From Polytrichum commune (taxonomy: Eukaryota > Streptophyta > Polytrichopsida > Polytrichales > Polytrichaceae), in NCBI GenBank assembly GCA_950295325.1, contig OX485809.1, forward strand, positions 23,264,144-23,328,143: a DNA stretch of 64,000 nt. The letters are read 5' to 3'. Positions 24,868-35,800 of this stretch are shown piece by piece. The notes beneath the pieces were generated by a model. That model searched no databases. It was not told the origin of the DNA and worked only from the letters and a program-made list of their open reading frames with translations. The position numbers were made by a program, and so were the translations under genes. The first letter of the stretch is position 1. Every line of letters begins with the position of its first letter.

Positions 24868-25140
24868 TCACCTGCTTCCAGCTCGCCCTATTTCCTCTGC
24901 CACAGCAACTCGGAACGTTGCAAACCGTTCTTGAATGCTTCGATTTTCACGCCTCAGGGCATTCAGCAGCGATGACTCGGCCGACTGCAGCCGTTGAATC
25001 TCCTTGTCCTGGTCTATGAGACGCATTGCTAATAGAAGGGTCGATGCTGCTAAAGCCATGTTACCTAACCCATGCCGTTGCTTCTTCAATCTCTGCCAAA
25101 ATGTGATATTATTACCTTCAGTGATGCCCGTGCTATTCAT
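24868..25140 (-). CDS. Small membrane / coiled-coil protein, unknown
   Basis: ATG 25140 to TGA 24868, 90 residues, not recognised. A basic stretch (WQRLKKQRHG, about 14-23) precedes a short hydrophobic segment (MALAASTLLLAMRLI, about 27-41). A charged helix with heptad-like spacing (DKEIQRLQSAESSLLNALRR and following) then runs to the end. This suggests a small membrane-anchored coiled-coil protein. A donor-like AG/GTGACA overlaps the stop; splicing to the next acceptor would add only a few residues before another stop. Composition is more gene-like than the flanks, and it is the only convincing ORF between B and C. Confidence 0.5.
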   Translation of the reverse strand: MNSTGITEGNNITFWQRLKKQRHGLGNMALAASTLLLAMRLIDQDKEIQRLQSAESSLLNALRRENRSIQERFATFRVAVAEEIGRAGSR

Positions 25141-25633
25141 GACTATAAACCCACACAAAGAAAAGCTCTGAGAAATACGTATCCTTGACCACCTTGAAGA
25201 ATCAGATCGAACACCGAAGTGCCAAAGTTCAGCAGACCCACGTATAAAAGACAGAAGGAAAGACGAGAGGAGGGAGGACGGGAGGGCGCCGACTTCCGGT
25301 CGCTGTCAAAGCAGGGATGAAAGGACGGAGGGGGAGAACCAAAAGTGTGTAAGTTGCTAAAAAATCGCCAAGTATTAGCGAATAGGGATATTAGGTCACA
25401 ACATGATGCCTAAGTTAACCCACCTTTCCACTAAAGAATAACGAATTGAATCTCCCTCTTCCATAGACATCTGACAACAAAATTTTCCATGCACATACAT
25501 TGTTCTCTATGACTACATCGATGATCTTGTCCTATGATACACTGTTGACACGTTAAAACCCACATATCTCATTACAGCCTCAAAGGCTCAAGGCGTAAGA
25601 GTGTACATTTGGTGATGAGGGGTCAAGAGTGGG

Positions 25634-25914
25634 AGGTGCGATTATGGTGGAGATCAGAGTGTATCCTTGTTGGGAAATTCGATGCCCAGAAATCTCAGTA
25701 CAGCTTTAAGGGTGGCATAGGGCATAAGCATTTGCAATATGTTGATGATGATGGTTTGAGACATCTGAGGCGCGATTATGGCGGAGGTCAGAGTGATGTA
25801 TCCTTGTTGGAAAATTTGGTGCCCAGAAATCTTATTGCAGGTACAAGGATGGCAGAGGACATTAGGATGTGCAATTTGTTGATGACGATGGTTTGAGAAA
25901 TCTGAGGTGCGATC
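25634..25914 (+). repeat. ~135-bp repeats copying the start region of paralogue C; two upstream ORFs
   Basis: Units begin AGGYGCGATTATG at 25634 and 25768 and run into the true start context at 25905. ATGs at 25644 and 25778 open ORFs starting MVEIRV and MAEVRV, which mirror the real N-terminus MLEIHV at 25915. The upstream ORFs stop after about 21 and 35 codons. The three ATGs lie in three different frames. Confidence 0.75.
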
Positions 25915-27661
25915 ATGCTGGAGATCCATGTGGAGCTGCCTGCGGACACGAAGAAGATTATCGAATGGAACAAGGCGCACCCGACGTTTAAGGAATTGAA
26001 GGAGAGGCTTCGGCAGTGTGGGATTGCGAGTGGGAACAAGAGGTGGTGTGTGGAGGTGGAGCGGCAGGGTGAATTTTTGTCCCCTGACGACGACGATCTC
26101 GTCGACGGGCCCACAATTCGTGTCCGTGCCTCCAGAATCATCTGCCAAACTTCGTGGGAGCGGCCCAAGCCAGACAGACCGCCCACAAAAGGTAACACGA
26201 GCTGAATCTTTTTGTGAGAATCTCTCATTTCAATTCGTCGATGAGCTTGGCCGACATGATGCGGAGATGCATTGCTATGGAGCAGCGTGGCGCTCATTAT
26301 GCAATCTTTAGTTATAAAGATGATGAATTTGAAGAGAATAAGTTTTCCTTTCCTCACCAGCATCATTTGAGATAAGGTAGGTAAGAGGTACAGATTACAT
26401 ACATCACATTTTTAAATAGCCTATTATATTTTCAATGGAAATGGCATCTTAGGTAATCCGGATAAACTAATAAAGATTCCACTGTTGGACGCACCTCTTC
26501 AATTGAATCTTGGTAGATAGAAGAAGACTTTGTGTCCGAAGGTAAGCCATATTAAGGTGTCGACTAATGAGAGCTTGCCACTTGATTATGCTCGGCATTC
26601 ATGCACGTACTCAAGGACCTTCATTTTTGAAAATTTATTCTTGAAGCTAGAACAGAAAGAGAACGTTCTTACACGTGTTAAGGAATGCTAAGTTGTTCGT
26701 GATGTTATCCCTAATATATATTTTCTCTTCGATGTTTAATACTGAGCAGCTGAATTTTTTGGCATGCATCGAAACAACAGACTGGTCCAAGTTTGAAGAA
26801 GTACCTCGGAAGTACCACAATAGGCACGAGGAGCTGTTCGTGGAGGAGGTGATCCCTTTCGTTGGCAGGGTATTTGTGTTGCCGAAGAAGCTTGAGAACA
26901 TCAGTCTTGAGGATTGTACAGGCACAGTGGGGCTAGTGGGTGCCAATGGGGAGTCAATTGGAGCATTTCAATCTGTCAGGAAAGCGTGGAGGCATCCTAG
27001 CAAGTATGATGTTTACGTCAAGTACATGAACCACGACAAGCACCCATGTTTTCCTGCAAAGATTGCTGTTTACAATGAGGAGTTGGACCTGTTCATAGCA
27101 ACCCCACTGCCCCCTTTTCAGTTCCACTCCCCCAAATTCCTGCAGCCTGCAAGTGGTGTCTCTGTCGGTGACACAGTGCACTGCTTGGGATTTCCCAAGC
27201 TTATCGATGAGGAGATTCGACTGCAAATTCAGGAGTTTACAGGCAAAGACAAATCCCCATCACCCTCAGTGCAGGTAGGTCTGGAATTCCCAGCAGTTTT
27301 CTCTGGAAAAACTTGCTTCTCAGGATGGAAGCAAGTGTTGGCAGACTACAGATCATTCCCAAATTGCTCCGGTGCTGTCATTGTTGATGACAGTGGCCGT
27401 TTGAAAGGAATCCATGTTACGACATACAATGCTACGGAATTTTGTCCTGACATGAGTGAGTTGGACGATACTGAAAATACCCGTCAGAATACTCTCAAAC
27501 GCACCAGAAGTGTGTTTCAAAAGGTGAATACATACTTTCCACAAATTATTGCTGCAGTTGAGCGCTCTGCAGAAGCTGCAATTTTCTTGCCAATTACTGT
27601 CATCATGAAATCTCTGACTCCCGCCATGAAGCCAAGTATTAAAGCAATTCTATACTCCTGA
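25915..27661 (+). CDS. Paralogue C: ubiquitin-like N-domain + trypsin-like domain, catalytic His replaced
   Basis: Exons 25915-26191 and 26781-27661, phase-1 junction as in A and B, about 385 residues. Exon 1: LEIHVELP, KKIIEWN, FKELKERLRQ, WCVEVER, SPDD, TIRVRA, the cleanest example of the beta-grasp-like domain. Exon 2: FVGRVFVLP, GTVGLVGANGESIGAFQSV with Gln (about 156) where B has His, ELDLFIATP (Asp about 195), GDTVHCLGFP, and PNCSGAVIVDDSGRLKGIHV (Ser about 289). The Ser is kept but the His is lost, so activity is doubtful. The tail is shorter than in A and B and lacks the basic stretch. The acceptor before 26781 is the only nearby one in the right phase; the open frame upstream of it has no ATG at a useful place. 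Two start-like upstream ORFs may lower translation. Same direction as B, 3.4 kb away. Confidence 0.75.
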
Positions 27662-28401
27662 ATATATTTTGAGTCTATCAACGGAAGTGGATGCAAAAAG
27701 TACTACCTATTTATTGATCGGTGGAAAATTCCTGGCAATTGCATTTTGCTTGACACACTCATTGGCAACAGAAAGGATATCTCAGTTTTTTGTTTTACAG
27801 CACAACCGTTTTCGAACCTGCCCATGCATCAGTTACCGCATGTCCAAGCATTAGTTGGAATTGTGAAGGAATGTAACTACTAAGAGAGTTAACTGATGTA
27901 TGGAACGTTGTCTGAATACCAAAACCTAAGTCTGACAAAATACGAAACAGTAATGCAAGAACATCTGAATAGATTTCCTTGTTACTACATACTTCAGATA
28001 TATACTTCCCCCTGACTTCTTTACCAGCACACCTTATTGGTAAACTGGAACAATATGTGGACACATGCACAGAACTACATGAGATCAATCGTGTTTTTAC
28101 CAAAGAATAATTCCCAAGCAATTTGTCTTTGATTTTAGGTCCTCCCCTCTTCTTGTGCAAGCTAAACAGCAGAGCTAGTAAAGAATCATGTAAGTACTGC
28201 TCATACTCCATCAAATACATGGATGCTTGCATGTGTATCCATGTTCACACTAAAGGATAGGACAGCATTGTACACGAGTTACCAAGAGAGAAGCAACGAC
28301 ATTCTAAATAGTGATGACTACAGGAGTAATTGAAGGACACTTTGAACCTGTAAGTTGCCATTTTAAACATAGCACCAAGGACTTCTAATCCTGCCGCTGA
28401 T
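27662..28401. other. Convergent intergenic region between paralogue C and the PIG-X-like gene
   Basis: 3' flanks of both genes. No convincing coding sequence. Confidence 0.4.
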
Positions 28402-31400
28402 CTAATCCTGCCGCTGAGCTGAGACAGAAGTGGCAAACACAACCAAAACACCAGTAAGTGCAGCAATTGCTGTGAAGCGGGCTACAAAACTGTAATCTGC
28501 TGGATTTCCAGCTGGGACCATCCAGTCCAGCACTCCTGGAAGGGTTGCAGACACCACATCATCTCCCAACATGACCTGCTTCCATTTGTTGCCAATTTTG
28601 GTATTGGGAAGTGAGGTATCTTCTTCTTGACAGGACACAAACATGTGTGGCATAGGGATGTGCACATTGCTGTGACTGTTGAGGCTGAGAGGCTGCAAAA
28701 TGCCCATGAAAGTGAAATCAGTCGAATCACAATAAAGAGACGCCAACAAATCTTCCATCCTTCTTGAGCTTCAGGATGAGAACTTCAAGATGAAGGGCGG
28801 GTTCTTGCAAATAAAAGTTCAGCTTCTTTCAGAAGAATCTAAAGGCTTATTCAAAGCATTACCAACATATGACCAAAAAAGAGTTAAGATGCACATATCC
28901 TAGTCAAAGATCGTGAAACTGCCACCTCAGTACAAACAGTAATAAATTGAGTTCATATGTAGAAAAGAAAATATTGCTGTTTCTTCTAAGCTTCAAAGTC
29001 CCCTTCATTCCTGAGAGCATTTTCTTCACTTTGAACAGAATTTTAAAGGTTGTTAGAAGTATGAATGAAAGAGGTTAATCATAGTAAGTGTACCGGATAG
29101 CGTGCATGTAAGGGAAGTGCCACCTCAGCTTGCAGCAAAGACATGGAGTTATCGCTCCTGTTACCCTGTATCTTGTGTAAGGAGACACAAACACCCACAA
29201 CTGATTGTGTCGACAAAAGAGCAGGTTGTTCCAGATTTATGTCCCCATGAATCCAAGCCTCCTTGACAACTGATTTCAAAACACACACCATAGTTAACTG
29301 CTGCCAATAGTTCTATAATTTGCACTGATAACCAAAATGTGCAAGACTTAGCTTAGAGGTTGAACCTGTCAGGTTACAAACAGAAAAGCACAAATTTCAT
29401 CAACAGATAGACTGAATTTGACGTAGTTGTACAATGAACTCAGAACACAATCTCTGACTTTGAGGCAACGTGTGTAGCTTCAGAGGTTGGTGAAAGAAAG
29501 GAGCAAAGTTACTTACCAGACAGCAAATATAATTAGAACAACAACAGACAATCACAACAAAGAGATAATCTTATCTTCACTTACAACAAAGTCAAGGTCA
29601 TGAACACCTATTCACCTATTCTGCAACCAAGTTCATATACTAACCTCCACGTCTTTGAATGCCTTGCAGCTCAAATTGATCAGCAAAAACTCCAGTCGGT
29701 AACCATTCCAGCAGTCTCAAGTGGCAAGACTTATGTGATTCCTCCACTGAGCTGGAAGGTCCTGATATGGTTACTACAGACTTTACAAGCCGATGAGCTC
29801 CATTACCCACAAGTGTCCGTTGAATACCTTGTAGAACCCAAAGCTCTTCACTTTCATCTCCACCTGTACTCAAAGCTGTGCAGTTACAGAGATCTGTTGA
29901 GTTCATCAGTACTCGTAATTGGGAGTCTTTTGGGATATCATAACTGTGCTTATGAATTTCATTTGCTGCATTACTTTCCAAGATGCACTTTGGTGGTGAG
30001 CTAGTCCGAGCTGATTCACAGTAAGCAAGGGAGAGACTTTTCCGTTTATCTTGTGGAGAAACCAGGGTAAGGCTGCGCTGGAGAACCTGCTATCCCACAG
30101 CCACACTCAGAAGCAACTTTGAAAGAAATTCATCCTACCACAACAGCTCCCAAAGAAGCATAGGGCCAAATTTTACAGAAACTCAAGGGTCACAAATAGT
30201 GAACAATAGTAGATATATTTATATTCAATACACGTGGTTACCTGTGAGTTGGAGTTGCCAAGAATGGGCATTGTCAAAGGCAAGTAGATCTGTGAAGACA
30301 GATGATAGAGAATTTTCTTCTCAGCTACTACAATGATATCTGCCCCTCTATTGACTAGTAGACACATTCATTCCAAGAAAAGACCTACATCATTGTGAGA
30401 AAGGATAACCTGCCATTGCGAACTAGAGAGCTCTTTGGCCCAAAGAGAAGCTCGTTTTGCCAGCCATTTTGGTAAGAATCGACCTCTTTTTTCACTCTTT
30501 GATTCAGGCGCAGGTGCCCCTAGGAATGAGAAGAATGATGACCAGCTGTCTTGTTTCCCATCACTGGACATCACAGGAATCCAATGCCAGAGTCCCAAAG
30601 TTGAAGGCTCTGAATCTAATTCCTTGGCATTAAGGTCTGGAAAGACGTCTTTAAAAGACATTGGAACAAGTTCCTCAAGTTCTGCTCCAAGTCCAACCCC
30701 ACCTTGCATAACCACCATGGATTTGAATGGAGATTTTATCTGCAGGTTACCGGTGTCATGTAGTGCACAACAATGTCAAACAAAGAGAAAACACCAAAAC
30801 GAAAGAAAACTACTTCCACGTAATTGCAGTCCTCCACAGATTAGTAAGAATAGAACAGGGTACTTTTGTGAGTGACCTTGATAAAAATACAAAGAAAAAG
30901 AAACCATGAGCCATATCAAGAATCAACATTATGAAAGAGAGCAAGACTGCACCCTAAGCAGATCAACCAACCAACCCATCTAAAAGATAAGCCCATGATA
31001 TACCTTGCCCCACTCACCACTCTTTCGTCTAGATCAAGGGGTCCAGAACTCCCCCAACCTATTGCTTCACCTCCAACAATCTCTTTCAGCAATAACTCCA
31101 TTCGAGCCAAATTCATTGCAAGTAAATCAGATCGACTGGCTGTTGCAAATGATGTGTCATTGAGATCTTTCAAGTCCCCAACACGATTTTTGAAGCTTAT
31201 AACCATGCGTGTGCCCAAAGGTCCCACAGCATCACCCTGCAATAAATAAAGACTTCACATTAACACTGACCATACACCAGCATTGTTTGTGCACCCACAC
31301 AGAACTGTGTCAGCCTTCTCTACCCACATCAATACTGACACATGCCCTGTGGCTCCACAGAGACGAATCTCTGCATTCAATGTGATATATCATGCTTCTC

Positions 31401-32236
31401 TCCATACTTTGCCCACCTATGTTGTCCATTAAAAGAGTAAGACAAAATGGAACTCCACAAGCTCCTCTACTGCAACATTTGAGTAGGAACTGGAGAAAGA
31501 TCTGATAACTACGGTGTAACAAAAACTGGGGTTTGGGCCTTGATGTTTTGACTCTGAAACCCAGTTATTCATCCACCCACAGGGTTACAGAAGCTGACAG
31601 AAGGCCAGTGAAAGCTCAATAAACTCCTGCGCAACACCGGATCAGCATTGTGGGTGACACAGAAACCATTCTACTTTTAAGGAATTGATGGGTTTTCTTG
31701 GGAATATCCAAGCGCACAGGCACATGAATTACCTACGCAGGTATTGATCTGCACAATTGGTATAGCTCAAGAATGCACTGCATGTGATTGGTGGAGAGTG
31801 GAATGCAAATAATAGGGTATGACTTGGTTGAGCAGGGTTGAAAGAGTTCTCATTCGTACACAGAGATTATGTTACAGACTACTGAATTTTCTGTCACATT
31901 TCATTCAAGCAAGATGGGCAAAGGTCACCACCAATACAAAACAATCAAATCAAATCAAATTATCAACACTTGTACCTGTAGCAGGACGTGGGCATTCTCA
32001 AACCTCAACCATCTCAAGTGGCGCAGGAAACCCTCCCCTGTGCCGATGTCTTTCAATGACAGCTTTGTACAGTACCGAGCTGTGACCCCATCATCTCTAC
32101 CCACAATGCACACATCCTCTTGCTCCACCACAACCCCTTGATTTTGCTCACTATAATCTTTAGCCTCGACACATGCCGCACCAATCAACACTATTGTCAG
32201 CAGCATCAGATCCTTGGACATCCAACTCCCTCCCAT
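28402..32236 (-). CDS. PIGX: PIG-X-like subunit of GPI mannosyltransferase I
   Basis: Minus-strand exons 32236-31976, 31236-31018, 30739-30410, 30086-29645, 29269-29094, 28692-28402 join with consistent phases to about 572 residues. PIG-X stabilises PIG-M, which adds the first mannose to GPI anchors in the ER lumen. Seen: an N-terminal signal peptide (LMLLTIVLIGAACVEA); the family core LLEWLPTGVFADQFELQ in exon 4; HGDINLEQPA and ALPLHARYP in exon 5; MPHMFVSC, the VPAGN block and a final transmembrane segment (AIAALTGVLVVFATSVSA) in exon 6. This matches the type I ER membrane layout. It is much longer than typical plant homologues (about 300 residues), mainly through a Ser-rich middle encoded by exons 3 and 4. 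Exon 2 ends at the strong donor GTG/GTGAGT (31018), the only choice that keeps phase. A 17-bp tandem duplication lies at the stop codon. Confidence 0.87.
31516..31880 (+). repeat. Inverted-repeat arm 1 (intron 1 of PIG-X-like gene)
   Basis: About 365 bp starting GTAACAAAAACTGGGGTTTGG and roughly 80% identical by eye to the reverse complement of 32515-32880. Weak short inverted termini at both ends of each arm also allow two independent MITE copies in opposite orientation. Confidence 0.75.
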
Positions 32237-32514
32237 TGTGCGTCGCTGCTCACATTATCTGGCTCCAATCCAACCTGCCACCATACTTCATCAGATCAAA
32301 GGTTGCAGCATTGAAATGTTACCCATAAACCTCTCTGCCTCTGTTCCTAAACCGTTTGCTCAAAAGAGGGCAACATTGCCAATTTCTTTCTAATGGCCTC
32401 TGACTTCCATCCCTCTCAACATACTTAAATAACAAAATAATAAATAAACTCTTGTGAAAGCTAGTAGACTTCTGAACCAAAAAATAAATAAATAAATGTG
32501 GCAGTGACAAAACC

Positions 32515-32880
32515 TTTGTGTAAGAATGAGAAATTTGCCAACTCTGTTCGACCCAGCCACAAACCCTATTATTGCACTCCACACTCCATCAATCACATGC
32601 AATGCATTGTGAGCTATGCCAAGTGCGCAATTTCAATACCTGCGTATGTAATTCGTGTGCCTGTGCGCTTGGATTTTTCCAAACAACCCATCAAAACCTT
32701 CAGACAAGTAAGTAGAATGATTCCTCTGTCACCCACAGCGCAGATCCGGCGTTTCACAGGAGTTTATTGAGCTTTCAGTGCCACCCTTCTGACAGCAAGT
32801 TCTGTAACCCTGTGGGTGGATGGATGAATAACTGGGTTTCAGAGCCAAAACCTCCAGAGCCAAACCCCAGTTTTTGTAAC
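32515..32880 (-). repeat. Inverted-repeat arm 2 (upstream of PIG-X-like gene)
   Basis: Partner of 31516-31880, ending CCAAACCCCAGTTTTTGTAAC. The 634 bp between the arms contain exon 1 and the presumed promoter of the PIG-X-like gene. No shared target-site duplication was found for the pair as one element. Confidence 0.75.
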
Positions 32881-35800
32881 CCACCTCCATTGTTAGAGAC
32901 CGCCATGGTATTATGTTAAGCCTTAGTACTAGTATCATTAATACGCAATAACGGCTAGAGCTTCATGGTGTCCGCTTTCGTAACCTTGTGCATAGCAAAG
33001 GTCGAAATGCAATGAACCATCTTAAAACCTCAAAACTTTTATTTTACAATGATGTGCTACCATAAGTGACATTGTGTCTTTATTTATCTTGGTGAGATCT
33101 AATTGGAGACGAATTGATCTTCAAATCTATAGGAGATGTGATTTTTGTATTTGCGGAAGTCCACAACTCAAGGGCCTTACCAAGCATAAAATTCTCTTGC
33201 AGATTTTCACTGCTAGATCTTGGCCAGCATTCTAAAAATTTCGTGGATACCCCCATATTTTTTCAACATAACCTTGAGCTCCATCGGGTCAAGCGATTTT
33301 GACCGAGTATAAACAAAGAGTTCAAATGAAGTTTTGTAAAATCTTTTTGTACTTTAATTTTTCATGGTGAACATTAATATGTGAAGACATTGAGGGTCTA
33401 TGCCCAATTTGTCACCCAAAGTAAAAAAGTATGTAGTTTGAGAGATACCCTTACTTGCCCATTGATCTTTGGCACACCTTTGGCACCATTGGATATTCTC
33501 ATATTTCAATGGACTTTGGATTTATTTTGATGCATTGGATGTTTCTTCATGTTAGTTAACACATACAAGTGCCAATCGTACCAAAAAGGGTAATTATAAA
33601 AGGGTTGAAAATTTTTAAACATTGGAGGTGGTTTAATTTTTAGCTTTCCATGGGACAAACCCTAGGACAAAATAGGGTTCATGTTCCAGGCCTACTTACA
33701 CGCTTACCATGTTACGATTGGCGCATTCACTATGAATTAAATTAGACTAATTTGGACCAATCTCCAATGTGTACGAGATATAAAGAACACTTGAGCATGC
33801 CTTTCAATACACAAAAAATATATGTACAACAATGATGCATTCTAATCTTGAATACATGTAATTTCCAATCGGGGTCCCCACTATGTATATCACAATGGTA
33901 CATGCAAAAAATCCAGAAGAGATAACACATTCTACAACACTGAACCATCAAGCATGGTATGATAATACCATAAGTACTAGGTAGCTTTGTTTGGGACCAT
34001 ACATAGTGGTACACTTCCATTATTTTAACAACCGGATTGCGTTATTTGTCCTCCAAATCATTAAGTGCTTGTTACATGTACATAGCTACACAAAGTAGTC
34101 ATATCAATAATTCTCTAGAGCCACATTGATTGTTAACCCATCATAACATTAATATTAAGCAACAAATTCAAAACCTCCTCAAAAGAGCATCAAATGGGCA
34201 CGCACCGGTTTGATGTTTTTTCAATAAATATAGGTAGTGATACCTATGAGTTTTTATTGGGCTATTTTGAAACTACTTGGGTAGTTACTTTCACTAATTA
34301 GAGCTAATTATGTGGGTTTATAGAGCAAAATTGTTACCAAATGACAGTAAAGGTTCTAATCTAGACTAGTCTAGGATCTAAACAAATCTAAATAGCTAAA
34401 AAACAATGGGAAATTTTGGTGGGTCAAAGAGGTAGTTACAGTTTTTAGAGAAGTCTTTCAAGACCCGCATTGGAAACCTTCTTTACGCCTTTTGGAAGCT
34501 ACTATTTCTATTGATTCCCAATTCATTGCACAAGGTGTGCATCTATAGTTGATTTATGTATACACGTGCGAGAATCCCTTATTTGATGGGGAGGGGGTAT
34601 TTGCCTTCCTTTGTTGAATATTTTCCACCTTATAAGTAGTTAAATTTCTATTAAGTGGTATTTTCTAACACCCTATCATTATATATAATTTTTAGAGTCG
34701 CATAATTATAATCACCCTATCTTATTTATAAGTAGTAGAATTTTCGTGTGAACAATTTGCACATACATTACACATACATTACATTGCACAAATATTACTA
34801 TGCACATTACGCACATATAACCATCATATTATAAAGTTTAACATCCAACCAACATAGAAACAACATAAATAACAATAAATAACTTCAACACACATAAACC
34901 TTCAATAACAACAAAGAACTTCAAGTTTAATATATACTTTGAAATATACACTTAAAGATTGAACTTCAACATTACCAACAACAAACATTATATTGTAATT
35001 AACCTTCAAGTATTAAAACATACAAGGGACTTCAAAATTCCAACACCTTGAACCCAACATCCAAAACATCATGAAGTTCAAACAACGAGCAAGTGTTCAA
35101 CCTCCAAACCACAAGAGCGCGCGAGCATAGTGAGCAAGTGCTCCTAGACCAAAGCAAAGCGAGCAAGTGCTTAGGCCCGGTTTACACTATGGACCATGAA
35201 GTTGGACCAAGGCTTTGCAAGGCAGCTGATTGGCTATTGAACATTGTCCTTCTTGACTAGTACTCATCGGTCGGTTTGAAACCTTGACACACAACTTCCC
35301 CTCTTCTACAAACAACACCTCACTCAAGAAATCACCCCCCGTCACCCAATCCTTCACAAATGGACAAATAACATGTCGCTAGACCATAACCTCTCCAACA
35401 CCTTTTGGAACAACTCCACTATCCTAGATTCGCACACTACCCAAACACTTAAATCGTGCAATTCTTAGTACAAGGGCGACTATCGCAAACACCTCTTATG
35501 GGCTTGGCCCAAAAGTATTCCTCCCCCATTATGCTCACTATGCCCGCGGTGGCTCCCGCCTTGACACATGGCCCCACATTCTTTTGAATTACACCCATTA
35601 TGTCTTTAAGGGTTTGCACACATATAGACATAATAAGGGTCTTGAACACATTCGACGTATTCTACTCTCTCATTACCAAACTTGAAGGAAATGCCTCATT
35701 AATGGTGAATCTTCCTCTACTACCCCCAACGACAACACTGTCCCACACCAGTTGCTCCCATGTATTTGCCATTCTACCCGATGATATGCCAATCTCTCTT

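Noticed and set aside
25654..26366. Two long minus-strand ORFs (164 and 192 codons) opposite paralogue C
   Set aside because: Antisense shadows of the repeats and exon 1 of C; no domain, and the plus-strand reading aligns with A and B.
31819..32141. Plus-strand ORFs opposite PIG-X exon 1
   Set aside because: Lie across the repeat arm and antisense to the signal-peptide exon; no domain.
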